From Ectobius pallidus (Eukaryota > Arthropoda > Insecta > Blattodea > Ectobiidae): DNA of 64,000 nucleotides. A program made the position numbers and the translations under genes. The notes under the pieces were generated by a model. The model made no database searches, was not told where the DNA came from, and saw nothing but the letters and a program-made list of their open reading frames with translations. Where the stretch lies: positions 16,094,978-16,158,977 of the forward strand of contig CAXKWD010000011.1 in assembly GCA_964059195.1 (NCBI GenBank), in the 5' to 3' direction. This document shows, piece by piece, positions 24,478 to 36,317 of this stretch (positions within the stretch are counted from its first letter, which is position 1; the number at the start of each line of letters is the position of its first letter).

Positions 24478-24840
24478 CTTCTTGGGTCACACGAAGAGCC
24501 ATGTGTACGTGACTCCTGTCGAAACTAATATGGACCTGCTAAGATTGTAACAGCCACTGACGAAGTGCGCCAATCTCCTGGGATGCTAGAGCGTGTGCGA
24601 CAGTCCATGATGTGTCGCTCTGAAGTTTGTCGTGATCATAGGAGTCGACATTTTGAACAATTAGTTTAAATAGCGTGTAATTTTGGTTGTACAATGGTAG
24701 TTAGGATAGAAATGAAAGCAATGCAATCACTCGTTACTGAGCCACCGGAGACCATGGGTTCCTTACATGAAAAACACCCAGAAAATATCCCTGAACAACT
24801 TGTGAAAGTTTGTCGGTAGAGTTCTGATTCACCCTGTATG
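24478..24840 (+). pseudogene. DDE transposase C-terminus and 3' end of its transposon
   Basis: Two frames joined near 24549 read FLGHTKSHVYVTPVET, then IVTATDEVRQSPGMLERVRQ, and close with a CRSEVCRDHRSRHFEQL block and the stop at 24667-24669. Insect mariner-like transposases carry exactly this order (DFFLWG..K..VY.TPV....DL...I..A......ML..V.......R...C....G.H.E). The following ~170 bases end in GATTCACCCTGTATG, likely the terminal repeat. The catalytic part is missing and the frame is shifted, so it is inactive. Confidence 0.75.
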
Positions 24841-25028
24841 TTATATCAGAGGCAAAATTTCTGTTTGGGCAGAGGAAGATGTGTGTTTCATATCAAATTG
24901 TTCCTTAGGCTATGCATTTCTAATAGACTTAAAAATGCTCAACACTATAATGAAATTAATGTGCATATAGCAGAACGTATAGTTCTGTACGTTACGTAAT
25001 TATCCTATGGGTTTATAAAATCCATGTA

Positions 25029-25046
25029 GAATATATATATATATAG

Positions 25047-25096
<50 letters not shown>
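25029..25096. repeat. (TA)n microsatellite
   Basis: Almost pure TA with one gcc interruption; it abuts the MITE that starts at 25111. Confidence 0.95.
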
Positions 25097-25102
<6 letters not shown>

Positions 25103-25110
25103 CATACATA

Positions 25111-25636
25111 CAGAGTGTTAATGAATAACACCGAAATATTTTACCTGTGCATAGAGGGGACATAAACAAGCAACTATTATTAGGAGATTTTTGCTCTATA
25201 GATTCAATTTTTCCTGTTACAGCATAATATCTCCCAGGGCATGGCCGCCACTGGCTTCTAACATGAGAAAAAAAAAAGCAGAACAAAGGAACTTCGTTGT
25301 TAACACACTAGTCAGTAATTATGAATAAAAGAAGACTAATGCAGTGGTGGCCAGTCATGTGATTAGTCTGTAAATTTTGCAGATTATGAAATCTCTAAAT
25401 TATGATATAGCTGTGGATGAATGATTAAGAATCAGGTTTTTATCGATCACTACGAAGGCATGAAGTCGATTTAATGAAAATTGTAACCCCATTTCGCTTA
25501 ATTAATGACTTATGAGCACCAAATTATAATAACTAATAACATTTTACGTCAAAGAGCAAAAATCTAATAAAAGTTGCTTGTCTACGTCCCCTCTATATAC
25601 AGGTAAAATATTTCGGTGTTATTCATTAACACTCTG
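25111..25636. mobile_element. TA-flanked MITE with ~85-bp inverted ends
   Basis: CAGAGTGTTAATGAATAACA begins both ends in inverted orientation, and similarity extends for about 85 bases with few mismatches. TA lies directly outside each end (25109-25110, 25637-25638). There is no coding sequence. The right TA sits in tatatat, and the left flank in TA- and TACA-rich DNA. Confidence 0.9.
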
Positions 25637-25930
25637 TATATATTACATTGATCTAAACCTACGGAAATCACAAAGTAAACTGCAATATTTTAACAACGAG
25701 TTGAGAAACAGATGTCCATGCGTACAGATTTAAGACTACATAATTCAACAGCAAAATCTCAATTTAAATTTAGAGTGAAATAATCTGATTACCTTCGGAG
25801 CTGTTACTGTCGTTACTATTCCACTCGATAATTGACTGGCGATTCGGATTCGGAGCATTACTCACAGATGGACTGCCCTGTCGGTTCGTGCCAGTCAGGG
25901 TTAACATTTAGGCCTGTGACCGATGCTGGT

Positions 25931-26010
25931 GTGCGGGAATTTGGACCGCAGGAGTTCTTTTTTATGCCTATGCTTTTAAACTACGGACATGGGCCTGTAA
26001 CATTTATGCA
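25931..26010 (-). repeat. isolated SINE core-domain fragment
   Basis: GGACCGCAGGAGTTCTTTT and the following GGGCCTGTAACATTTATG resemble the central domain of SINE family 1 and of a widespread arthropod SINE body. No tRNA head is present. Confidence 0.5.
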
Positions 26011-26114
26011 AACAGAAAGCCTTAGCCACCCAGCCAGATTAGGCATTTTCTAAATAAACTTATATCTTCAAGTGAAGTCAATAAAACGCCATGAAAAATA
26101 TTAATTGTAATAAG

Positions 26115-26794
26115 TAGACAAGGGATTTTAAGGCAAATGCCTATTTTGTTCCTTATGAAATAACATGAAATTTGTTAAATATGTTGACATTTCATGACAA
26201 ATCACTTATATTTATACAGTTTTTAGTGCCCTAAAATGCCTATTTGGACCATTGGAGCCAATTTTTTTACTATTTCAGTGCCTAAAATGCCTGTTTTGTA
26301 CATTTAAAATAAAATCCAACTTCTGTAACTTTTACAATAATTTAATGGACATCCTTGAATGAAGAGCAGAACAGCAGAGGGTGGGTTTTTCACAGAAACT
26401 TTATTTTCCCAAACAATTGTCGCCAAAGGAATGCTGACTGACGGGGAAGGATTAGCTAAAAAAACAAGTAGCAGGTACATAGTAAGAAGGGACATACTGT
26501 GTCAAATTTTTAATATAATAAAAACCTGTTTTTGATAAATGTATTTCTAAGTCTGTCTTAATTTTGCAATTATTTCTGTTAAGAATAGATATAACACGTT
26601 TCTTACAATAAAAAAAGATCACGTTACAGTTGAAGAGCATACTGTAGTAATTTAAAGTCTATTTTCTGTCTATTTACATATTTTTAAACCATATTTTAAG
26701 TGCCTATTTTCTCTTTTAAAAGCCTTTTACTTGTTTTAAAAGCCTATTTTAGGTTCCTAAAACTAATTTTTTAGAGCCTAAAATCCCAGGTCTA
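26115..26794 (+). mobile_element. hAT-type non-autonomous element, family 1, copy B
   Basis: The left end is TAGACAAGGGATTTTAAGGC and the right end, on the other strand, TAGACCTGGGATTTTAGGC. The perfect 8-base duplication is gtaataag (26107-26114, 26795-26802), which is the reverse complement of the duplication at copy A. It is 680 bp and close to copy C in length. Confidence 0.92.
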
Positions 26795-26802
26795 GTAATA
26801 AG

Positions 26803-27929
26803 GTGCATAGACTATCAGTATTGAGACAATTTGGCCTAAGCATAAATTTGTGTAAAATTCTTCTAGTGAATAAATATAATAATTATAATATAGGCCTACT
26901 TACGATTATTAAGAATATGTACAGAACTTATGAGTCAGATTGTACATTGGAGATACTCCTGTCACATCTGTCGTTTACAAGTATGCTCAGAGGAGACTTT
27001 ACCTGTCATATAGGACGACTTGCATTGCGCATAAAACATTAAACACTTTTTCTATCATATTATCATTATTATTCAATTGTACTTTATTCTATCATCTATA
27101 TCTTCGTTTTAAACGTCGCTACAAAACCTTCGCCTACGTGTCATCCATTACATACGTGAAAATTATTTGACAGCCTTTAGGACAGCATAAATTTTACAAC
27201 ATACCAGAGGCAATAAAATGGAAAATTTATTAAGGAATTATAAAGAGATATTTTACAGCCAGAAGAGAAAACTACTGGATGCTATATACTTTTCTGTATT
27301 AAGTACAGGCGATTACTAAATTTTCAATACAGCTAGAAGGCAGTATTACTTTACGGCGTATTATCGTATTCTTTAAGACCGACAATCTTGCGGTCATATA
27401 CAGTGCATTTTATTGCAGGAATGCAATGGTCGCTCAGTTGAAGAAAGTACGTGAGTGCATGCCACTCTCCAACCAAATGTTGCTTTGCGTGTTGTCAAAT
27501 ATTTTTCAAATTGGAAAGCAAAGATTGTCATAGATACGGATACTAACATCACTCAGAAGCGAGATCTAGCTTTTCGAAACGCGAATTACATTAAAGGTAC
27601 CAATGGCATCATGGTTCTTAGGGTTCTTAGGTTAAGGGGAGATGTACACCTCTGACTAGTGTAAAATTAGAGAACTTGAATAATTTACATATCATAATCA
27701 TATGAAAATAACATTTGGCACGGTTAATGTGTACCAAGTCAAATTATTAATTATTTTTAAAAAAGTACTTTTTAAGAGCTACGAAGGAATTATTGGAATG
27801 TCACAAATTTTGAGCAGCCTAAGAGAGTTTAGAATTCTCAATTATTTGAATTACGTAAAACATGTTGTATGGAATTATTAGTAACACCCAAATCTAAAAC
27901 TCGTACAAAAATCGCTTTCCTATCTCTTA

Positions 27930-27930
<1 letters not shown>
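26803..27930. other. anonymous stretch
   Basis: Short frames at 26803-27170 and 27455-27655 match no family I know. No repeats with paired ends were seen. Confidence 0.45.
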
Positions 27931-27971
<41 letters not shown>

Positions 27972-27973
<2 letters not shown>

Positions 27974-28121
27974 AAGTAGGATTTGCGAGGGATGGGTGGA
28001 GTTAGCACAGAGTAAGGCTGAATGGTGGGCTCACGTAAGTGCGGCAACGAACCTCCGATTTCCATAAAATGGATACTATTTCTTTAGTTTGGTTAGGAAT
28101 TGTCTATTGCCATCAAGTAAG
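27972..28121 (+). pseudogene. non-LTR retrotransposon 3' end (copy 1 of two)
   Basis: GAAGTAGGATTTGCGAGGGA and the following bases match the retrotransposon end at 28752-28930 closely, ending with the same GTCTATTGCCAT and a short (AAGT) tail. It follows directly on a (TA)n run at 27931-27971. Stops interrupt the frame. Confidence 0.8.
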
Positions 28122-28751
28122 TAAATACGTACACATACAAACACGGATCTGATTGATAATTCTTTCACACTGGCCGTGTATACCTTTCCACGCATTTGAT
28201 TGTATACAGAATGTAATGGGAATTTGAAATTCATATGATGCAATTAATTAAGAATGGACTATCAATAAAATTTTAGTCCGGTTTTTGAGATGGTTCAACT
28301 GTTTAAGCAAAATTTCGTTACAATCGGCTGTTTATAATAAGTTCGTTTTCGAGTTATGTTATAAAAACTCTGTAAAATTGCGATTACGGAAAACAATCGA
28401 CAAACATTCCTGCTTATTTGCTTAAGCGAGTGAAGAAATTCTAGTGGGTTATTTAATTCACATACCTTACAGTAAACTTAGATGTTGAAAATACTATCCC
28501 CTCCGATTTGTACCGTGTCTAACAATACATTTTGTTTGGGGTACTATCGTATCCCTCTTGGTATTCTGTGCTGTTTTATTAGCTTGGTATGGACAAGGTT
28601 AAAGGCAATTTTATAAGGAAGTTATCATGGGGGCGAAAAGGACCCCAAAATAGAGTGCAAAGGTTAAAATTATGGAAGATACTTACATTATAGACGAAAC
28701 TTAGGCCTACTGATGAACGACACGAATTATAAATTAAAGACGTAGTTCACT

Positions 28752-28983
28752 GGTAGACCCAAAGGGAAAATACTTCGTGGAAGACCTAGATGTAGGTGGG
28801 AGGATAATATTAGCATAGATTTAAGGGAAGTAGGATTTGCAAGGGATGATTGGATAGACTTAGCACAGAATAGGGTTGAATGGCGGGCTCATGTAAACGC
28901 GGCAATGAACCTTCGGGTTCCATAAAATAGATAGGCTATTCCTTTAGCTTGTTGAGGAATCGTCTATTGCCATTGAGTGAGTG

Positions 28984-29021
<38 letters not shown>

Positions 29022-29022
29022 A
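28752..29022 (+). pseudogene. non-LTR retrotransposon 3' end with (AAGT)n tail
   Basis: The frame from 28752 to the TAA at 28923-28925 is open for 57 codons. It includes RGRPRCRWEDNISIDLREVG, then WIDLAQNRVEWRAHVNAA and a final LRVP. This is the conserved closing segment of a group of insect non-LTR reverse transcriptases. The untranslated end finishes in GTCTATTGCCAT followed by (GAGT)/(AAGT)n to 29022. The 5' part is absent, as usual after incomplete reverse transcription. No start codon is present. Confidence 0.82.
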
Positions 29023-29096
29023 TGTAGTCAATTTATCGGTATCGTAGAACTAATGAATCCCTTATTTGCAACTACCAATTTTTTCTTGATTTGCAG

Positions 29097-29290
29097 TGTC
29101 TGTGCCATTAGTTTGTAATACAGAAGACTGCAGCTTCCACCATGTGACAGTTGCTGGCCAGAGTATTACATGTCAAGCAGACAAATTCTGTGGAAGCGGT
29201 TTAGATTCACGGTTATATGCATGTAAACAGTGCGCTGTCGAGCTATTTAACAATTCTCCCCTCCCTGTACCGTGGACAAATATTGACTGA
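29097..29290 (+). CDS. candidate terminal exon of an unknown cysteine-rich protein
   Basis: A pyrimidine tract ending in TTTGCAG precedes 29097, as a splice acceptor would. The frame then stays open for 63 codons to the TGA at 29288-29290. It has six cysteines (CNTEDC, a later C, then C at about residue 32 and a CKQC-like pair), evenly mixed codons and no simple repeats. A possible poly(A) signal CAATAAAG lies at 29646. I do not recognise the family. No upstream exon was identified, and a (AAGT)n retrotransposon tail ends just 75 bases before it. The exon may be a chance open frame. Confidence 0.25.
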
Positions 29291-29659
29291 AGCCTATCTC
29301 TATTATAAATTTTAAAAGTATGCAATGCAGTGTGAACATGTAAACCAGCTTGGAATTGTGTGAATGCGCAGCTGCGTATATCTGTCAGTTCTCTTGCCCG
29401 GCCCGGCCCCACTTCTCAAAAGTAACCTGAGATTTACATTGCTTTCTCTATATATGAATTAACGCTAGAATTACCCGGATAAAGAGATAAAGCTTTATCC
29501 TGGCTGTTCAGTCGTGAAAAGGTTTAACCTTGCTGTTCAGTCGTGAAAATATCCTATTCAGGTTGTCCGAAATTACTGGGCGTCATTCGCAAATCCATGT
29601 AGCAGACAGCGAAACCTGTAGCATTTATTCTTCTCTTTAGCTTTCAATAAAGCAAAGAG

Positions 29660-29935
29660 TACAACGATAAACGTGTACGCGCAGAAATTCGGGTGGGAGG
29701 TGTTTGAACATCGACCCTAAAGCCCGAACCTCGCTCCCAGTGATTTCCATCTTTCCCTACACATCACAAATTGACAAATAATGACAGAGCGGTGGAGATG
29801 TTTGTCACACAGTGGTTCAAATCCCTGGGGGCAGACTTCTACGACACATGTATTCAAATGTTGGTCCCACGGTATGACAAATAATTCAATTCCTGTGGCG
29901 AATATGTTGAATACTTGCTGTATCTGTTTAGATGG
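29660..29935 (+). pseudogene. mariner transposase, C-terminal fragment
   Basis: FGWEVFEHRP, a stop, then SPNLAPSDFHLFP gives the third catalytic aspartate block of mariner. TQWFKSLGADFYDTC and LVPRYDK follow, and GGEYVE is read after a frameshift. It resembles the fragment at the start of the window. A short region around 29760-29790 fits no frame. The first two aspartates are absent. Confidence 0.82.
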
Positions 29936-29939
29936 TAAA

Positions 29940-30711
29940 CACATGTTGGCGTTAACGTGAAAGAGTACTTAGGTACTTAGCGTGTAATAGCATCCAGCCG
30001 CCTGAGTTTTATTTAACTGTTTCTTCTTTCAAATATTCGGGGATTGTTTGATTTAAACTTAACCCAATAATTAAATTTCATTTTGATTTCATTATTTGAA
30101 ACCGATTAATATCAGAAGTGGAAGAAGCTTGTAGTTTGTCTATGGAAAAAAATCCTAAGATTTAAAACTACTATGTGAGAAGCACTCATGTTCAGCTAAC
30201 TTCGATGGATAATTAATCTAATAATTTGTGAATAGTTAAAACCTTCCTACACTGAGTACAACTGAGGTCACAAAAACCCCAAGTAATTTACATGCCATTT
30301 ATCGGTAGTATTGCAATTTTTAAGTAAACGGTTATGGAAGCATATTTTTACCTTGAAAACAAGACAACTGTTTATATAAGCATTTTTACAAAATGTTACA
30401 TTAAAAGAAAATAATTTCAATTTGGTCAGATTGATCCCACTGGTATTCAGTGCAAAAACAAGTGATACACTTTAATGTGTTGAAAATACAATTATAAAAC
30501 GCACCGAGTACATTGACTCAGAGGGATAAAGTCATATATTTAGAAAATTATAGCTTCAAAACCAGCGGAGGTATTTATTTCAAAAGTCTTATTGACACCT
30601 ATGATACTAGGAAGGTTAAGCATAACAGAACAGGGATTTTTTTTTTACTTACGAAAATCATTCATTTAACATTTTCATTCTATTTTTCTTCTCGTTAAAA
30701 TCTGCACAGTT
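29940..30711. other. anonymous stretch
   Basis: No feature recognised. Confidence 0.5.
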
Positions 30712-30721
30712 ACATTATAAC

Positions 30722-31066
30722 TGTATCTGTATCTGGTACCCTATGATCCCCAGGTGGGGCGAAGGGGCCTCCAAGCGGAAGTTTCATTACCTATACTAAT
30801 TTTGATATGCTTATTTTCCGAGAGAGGGTAGAGGGACAGGTGGTAAGCCCATCGCCTCGCAACCCCCCTCTGGAAACTAAGTATTTCTTGGACGTGAAAG
30901 GGCCGAGAAATTTTGTCCAGAGGCTCTAATTTAGGCTTGGAGTTCTTTTACGTGCCGTAAATCTACGACACGGGACCTCCAGCTTAAAGTCCCTCCCGGC
31001 CGGGTTTGACCCCGCGCCCTGCGGATCTAGAGGCGGGCACGCTACCTCTAGACCACCGCGGCCGAC
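30722..31066 (-). repeat. SINE family 1, minus-strand full-length copy
   Basis: It is the reverse complement of the SINE at 4602-4978, with the tRNA-like head near 31060 and the (GATACA) tail near 30722. The 10-base duplication acattataac flanks it (30712-30721, 31067-31076). Its right-hand duplication includes the whole 8-base target copy of the adjoining hAT element. Confidence 0.9.
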
Positions 31067-31076
31067 ACATTATAAC

Positions 31077-31757
31077 TAGACCTGGGATTTTAGGCTCTAA
31101 AAAAATTAGTTTTAGGCACCTAAAATAGGCTTTTAAAACAAGTAAATAGGTTTTTAAAAGAGAAAATAGGTACTTAAAATATGGTTTATAAATATGTAAA
31201 TAGACAGAAAATAGACTTTAAAATACTACAGTATGCTCTTCAACTGTAACGTGATCTTTTTTTATTGTAAGAAACGTGTTATATCTATTCTTAACAGAAA
31301 TAATTGCAAAATTAAGACATAATTCAAAATACATTTATCAAAAACAGTTTTAGTTTATATGAAAAATTGACACAGCATGCCCCTTCTTACTATATACCTG
31401 CTACTTGTTGTTTTGAGCTAATCCTCCCCCGTCAGTTAGCATTCCTTTGGCGACAATTGTTTGGGAAAATCAAGTTTCTTTGAAAATCCCACCCTCTGCT
31501 GTTCTGCTCTTCATTCAGAGATATCCATTAAATCATTTTAAAAGTTACAGAAGTTGAATTTTAATTTAAATGTACAAAATAGGCATTTTAGGCACTAAAA
31601 TAGTAAAAATTGGCTCCAAAGGTACAAATAGGCATTTTAGGGCACTAAAAAACTATATAAATATAAGTGATTTGTCATGATATGTCAACATATTTAAAAA
31701 TGTTCATGTTATATCATAAGGGACAAAATAGGCATTTGCCTTAAAATCCCAGGTCTA
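31077..31757 (-). mobile_element. hAT-type non-autonomous element, family 1, copy C
   Basis: Both ends carry TAGACCTGGGATTTTA in inverted orientation. The perfect 8-base duplication is attataac (31069-31076, 31758-31765). It is 681 bp and lies in the opposite orientation to copies A, B and D. It abuts the SINE at 30722-31066. Confidence 0.93.
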
Positions 31758-31765
31758 ATTATAAC

Positions 31766-32585
31766 TTATAATTAGGCTATATTATAATTTCCACCCCAGG
31801 CTATATGGTACATAGTATGTACATAGTATACGGGTATATTATATTATTCACTTGTGTATACAGCTGTGGTATAATTTGTGAATGAAGTGACTCAGGAACT
31901 TTCTGAACACATGAGCTATTATCCCTCAAAGCCTACAGTTATCCTCCGCTACTGTACAGTAAAGTGAAGCACAATTCCACTAACAAATTGTTAAACTACT
32001 TTCATTATGAAACTTTGTTTCCTCTTGGCTTCCAAGACTTCTTAGCGGTTTATTCGACACAGAAAATTAAGTTTATGGCATGAGAGTTAAAAGCTGTACT
32101 TAAAGTCAACTGTAAGCATCAACGAGCAAGAAATGTACAGTAATTTTAATTTTTAATGATCTACACAGCAGGATACATGTATATCAAAGACCGGTACTGA
32201 AAACCAAATTGATTCGTTCTAATCTGTGAACACTAATTAGTGAGGTTTCACACCTCCCTGAATTGAATGGAATTATTTCCAGAGAACGCTTGCTTTATAA
32301 TGCCAGAGATGTGGCGTCCTGATAGCACTTCAACACAAACAAGTTTTGCTGTGAAAACTGGTGTCTCAGAAGATACTGTCAGCTTATTTATAGACAACTT
32401 AATTTCAGATTAATTCATCGCTTATAACTAGGGCTCGGAATTTGAGGACCTAAAAATCCCTAAAAAAAAATGGCCTATAAAATGAACCTGAATTTATAAA
32501 AATATGACTTGAAAATTGGAAAAAACTTAACATTTCTAAAATATGTTTTAAAAAGGGAATATACATAATAGTAGTAGTAGTAGTA

Positions 32586-32644
<59 letters not shown>

Positions 32645-33210
32645 CAAAGGACATTATTTAAGTAATTTATAATACTACTTTTATTATTTTTTATTTGTTT
32701 ATGACATATCAAAGATACAAAAACAATAATTTAAATTTTAAAAACAAAAAATTACAAATTTTTCTTACATAAATACTATAAATATGCTTTTCAGAAAATA
32801 CACCCGAACGAGCAAGATTGCTCGTGCTCGGATGCAAGTCCAAAAGAGAGGAGAGTGAAAAAGGAGGAGAGACGAAGAGCAAAGTGAAAAAAAGAAAAAA
32901 TAGTAATAATGAGAAAAGAAAAAAATGTGATGTAATTTATGTAAAATGTGACAATATTTTAAAATGAAGACTTAATAGAAATACAAAACAAATGCCTCGG
33001 AGGTAGCTAGCAATAAGTTACAGATAATTTTTTTATGTTCCTAATAGACATAGTAACAGGGTATGCTGAGAGCTCAGGGTTCATTGTGATTACAGAATTA
33101 TAAAAGCGAGGACCAAAATTAATGCTATGTTTTAACCCTGCCGCTGTGAGACATTTGGGTTCTGTTAGAAGTAGAGTAGTATTTCGTCTAGTGTTGTATA
33201 TATAATCAGT
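31766..33210. other. AT-rich stretch with a hAT-like left end and microsatellite
   Basis: TAGGGCTCGGAATTTGAGG at 32429 has the look of a hAT left terminus, with a matching AT-rich interior of ctaaaaat blocks. No right end was found. A (TAG)n(TAA)n microsatellite fills 32566-32643. Nothing else was recognised. Confidence 0.5.
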
Positions 33211-33855
33211 CTAGAGACCGGATTTTAAAGGGAATTCCTTTTTTTATATTTCATCACAAAACGTGAGAAAATTGAACAGGACATTACTGAGTAAGTTTTA
33301 ACTGCAAATGACCTGGTTTTAACGTCCCTTTTTTTCCCCTTTTTTAGACTCATCTCCCTGTTTTTAGGAACTTTCCCTTTCCAGTACCTTTTTTGGCTAA
33401 TTTATTTTGAAAAATTCGTAAATTACCCAGTATTTGGTAATGAAAACATTAAAAATTGTTTTCACTGATTCACTATTGAAAAAATAATCCCTCCCAGCAG
33501 AATAAAGCGTTACAGGGAAATCACAGGCTTGCCATTACCTAAGTTTCCCATTATAACAAGGTGGGGAACGTGGATTTCGTGTGCTATTTTCCTCTGTGAG
33601 AATTTTAACAAGATCAAAAAATTTCTTCAGTCATTAGATGTTACAGAATCAGCAGCTGTAGAGCAAGCAAAGGCTTTACATAAAACAAACATGTATCTCT
33701 CTGCTGAATTTTTACGCTCTCTTACTTTTATATCCCTTTTTTCCTACCTTTTATGGCAATAATTTTCCCTTTTTTCCGACCTTTTTTTGGCAATAATTTT
33801 CCCTTTTTTCGTCCTTTTTTGGGTGAAAATTTTCCCTTTAAAATCTGGTCTCTAG
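33211..33855. mobile_element. hAT deletion derivative that still holds transposase codons
   Basis: The ends CTAGAGACCGGATTTTAAAGG and, on the other strand, CTAGAGACCAGATTTTAAAG are inverted. The flanks taatcagt (33203-33210) and taatcact (33856-33863) match at 7 of 8 bases, as in hAT insertions. The right half repeats ccctttttt(c/t)nnccttttt(t)ggcaataatttt. Part of a transposase is kept at 33500-33762. Confidence 0.82.
33500..33762 (+). pseudogene. hAT (CGGBP1-like) transposase, internal fragment
   Basis: The frame reads LPKFPIITRWGTWISCA, then a cysteine-containing FLCENFNKIKKFL block and an acidic-alanine helix. In hAT transposases of the CGGBP1-like group, P..P..TRWGTWL.A..YY..NF..VK occurs downstream of the catalytic core. 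About 75 codons are open here, and the end runs into low-complexity TTTT-rich DNA. Because it lies between hAT termini, this is the remains of the autonomous form of the same element. The N-terminal half of a related transposase is at 55.1-55.75 kb. Confidence 0.75.
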
Positions 33856-33863
33856 TAATCACT

Positions 33864-34850
33864 GTCTAGTCTTGTGTAAGTTATATTATCACTGGATGTG
33901 TATTTTGTACGAAGTTTGTGAAAGTATTTTAATAACAAAATTTGTAAAGTTGTTCAAATTTGAAAACGTTAAATTACAAAAATATTAGGCTAGTTGCATA
34001 ATCATTATATCGTTTTAGACCGATTTTTATTATTCTTTTTTGGAAAAGGCAAAGTGGCTCAGGAGTTGTTTTCGCTAAACCTCCCAAAGCGAGAATGTCA
34101 TATTGGATAATGGATTGGAAACGCAACGTAGAACAGTGATAGGCATACAGTGACATAAAATGACAAATTTGTATATTGTTCTGCATTGTCTATTACAGAG
34201 GTAGTTAACATGGTGAGACCATTTGAGGTGTTGATCAATGAAGATACTCTATTTCACAACGGCAGCTTCTCTCAATGGTAGGCATATACAGCATATTTTC
34301 TATTATTCTTGTTGATATCTTTACTATACTTATTAACGAATGCCTCATAGCTGAGGAATTATGAGATCGATTTGTAACGTTGGAAAGTCCATCCTGAAGA
34401 GAAAATATGGAAAAAATGCAAAGAAGCAATGGAAATTTTCTGAAAAAACGACCAGTAGAGAATAACATGCCGAAAAATAAAAATAGACTATTTTTGTTCG
34501 TTTTGGCGAGAGACGAATTATTACCACATCCTGCATTGTCTGGTGACGTCTCAGAAGAAAAAAAATGGCATTTCATCAATTTCTGAGTCCTACCTATAAC
34601 CGCACTAATAAAAGTATGCGGACGATGAACGATGATTTTGCATAAGCCATGTACACTTTTGCGTATATGGTGAAACTTACTCCAGCTCTAAGACATCATA
34701 GACGCTTCATAATTTGAAACTAAGGCAAGAAATTGCACACTCGCTTCGTAGGAATAGGGTACTAACACTGGCGTGTAGAAATTTAGTTGCAGAGTTGCAC
34801 TAAACTGGTTTCTAAAATCTAAGCTATACTACTTAGTGCTGCATCCATAA
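33864..34850. other. anonymous stretch
   Basis: The longest minus-strand frame (34235-34579, 114 codons) matches no family I know. On the plus strand bases 34197-34277 sit between an acceptor-like and a donor-like site, but the encoded 20-odd residues are not informative. Confidence 0.4.
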
Positions 34851-35003
34851 ATGGATAAACCTACCATCCAACCGCTGCTTCATCCACCACAGGCATCACA
34901 ACTCACGGCCGTTAGTAATGGTTCTTATCAAGTAGCTCCTCGGTTTTAATCACGAGGCTGAGTGCGCCCCGTTCTAGACCTCTACACCTCAAAAAAATCC
35001 GAG
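34851..35003 (-). repeat. SINE family 3, fragment
   Basis: On the minus strand it carries GCACTCAGCCTCGTGATT and GAGCTACTTGATAAG and ends in GGTTGGATGGTAGG, matching the body of the SINE at 51067-51352. The tRNA-like head is missing. Confidence 0.78.
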
Positions 35004-35040
35004 GTAAAACTGGTTTCAGAAAGTTCTAATTATGCGTAAA

Positions 35041-35214
35041 ATAAACAAAAGGTCATCTACTAACCAGAAACAATGTTATCAACAATACCATAAACGCAGC
35101 GAATAGGTTTCATATTTTTTACATAAAATAAACAAAAGGTCAACCACTCACCAGAAACAATGTTATCAACATTACCATAAACGCAGCGAATACGTTTCAT
35201 ATTTTTTACATACA
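35041..35214. repeat. tandem duplication, 87-bp unit x2
   Basis: Bases 35041-35127 repeat as 35128-35214 with only a few differences (for example catctactaac versus caaccactcac). Confidence 0.95.
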
Positions 35215-35904
35215 TAATTTATTATTATTTAATATTTTAATATTTATTGGCTCCCGTCCTGGATTCCTATCAGAGGCCTCTACATGCACTGTACGATAAT
35301 TTATTAATTTATAGTTACATAGGTTATTTAATTTATTTATATCTTAATCTAAAGAACACACAAAGTTTAAACATATAATACATAGAAAATTGACTTCGTG
35401 GATGTATACAACAAATTTCGATCGCAGTTACCTCTTACAAGCGACCAGTTAATTTCTAAATATCGGCCATATTGATTATTTCGTCAAGTTCAAACAAGGA
35501 AGACAGGCAGTTTATATATGTAATTTGCCAAGTTGAATCGTTTATGCAGGGTAGTAATTTTTCCTCGGCTGTGTTCATTGCTAGCATAAAGGTGTTAATG
35601 GAATGTTAGATTATTATAGTATATATTGATCGTATATATAACATAAAGTATACTAGCTTTTAAAGTTCACCAAATTGAAATATTCATACTTACAGTCTAC
35701 TGTTTGAGATATAACCTCTGTCTTTAACTTCAATAGTATTTTGGCTGTTGAATTGATAAATTCGAACCCCTGACGTTTACATAGCACTTCACTATATAAT
35801 ATGAATATTATATTACATATGTCATATGCCTAAACACGTACCACGTGCCGTATCATGTAAGTAAAATTACTTCTTCGCTTTTCTTGCCTAATGTTCTTAT
35901 GCCA
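35215..35904. other. anonymous AT-rich stretch
   Basis: No feature recognised. Confidence 0.5.
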
Positions 35905-35919
35905 TTTAGTTACAGTAAA

Positions 35920-36222
35920 AAATTAAAGTGATCCCTATACAGGCCATGGGGATCCAGGAGGTTGAGGCTCCCAGATTTTGGTCATTCGGCACGTGAAGGT
36001 GGTAAGGTTGTCAGCCTTAGCACCGGCTGCCTTTACCCCCTCCCCCCCCCCAAGGATTGCTCCTGGTAGTCGTTTCTGTTAGAGGCTGAGTCGATCCCAG
36101 GGCCATAGTGCCACCAGAAGGATTAGACCAATTGAAAAACTCCAACGACCTTATCGGGAATCTAACACGCGACCTTCCGATTTGCAGCGCAGCGACTCAA
36201 CCACTACGCTACGGCGTAGCCC
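35920..36222 (-). repeat. SINE family 2, copy with 15-bp target duplication
   Basis: It shares head and body with the SINE at 12165-12448. The flanking duplication tttagttaca(g/a)taaa is at 35905-35919 and 36223-36237. Its B box is mutated (GTGTTAGATTCC) and a C-rich run of about 16 bases has expanded at 36038-36052. Confidence 0.9.
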
Positions 36223-36268
36223 TTTAGTTACAATAAAGCGGCAAAATATATGCATGATTATGTTATTG

Positions 36269-36270
<2 letters not shown>

Positions 36271-36312
<42 letters not shown>
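36271..36312. repeat. (TA)n microsatellite
   Basis: About 20 perfect TA units. Confidence 0.97.

Positions 36313-36317
<5 letters not shown>

Noticed and set aside
25005..25286. Minus-strand protein with YIYIYI run
   Set aside because: Reads through a (TA)n microsatellite and a MITE end.
28923..28945. TAGGCTA as another excision footprint
   Set aside because: Compared with the copy at 28.07 kb the excess is only GG, not a TA-flanked insertion.
28979..29022. CRISPR-like or minisatellite array
   Set aside because: Simple (GAGT/AAGT)n tail of a retrotransposon; no spacers.
32429..32560. Complete hAT element
   Set aside because: Only a left-end-like TAGGGCTCGG was found; a microsatellite follows and no right end is visible.
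34235..34579. Minus-strand 114-codon frame
   Set aside because: No recognisable family, F- and S-rich, no splice or promoter context.
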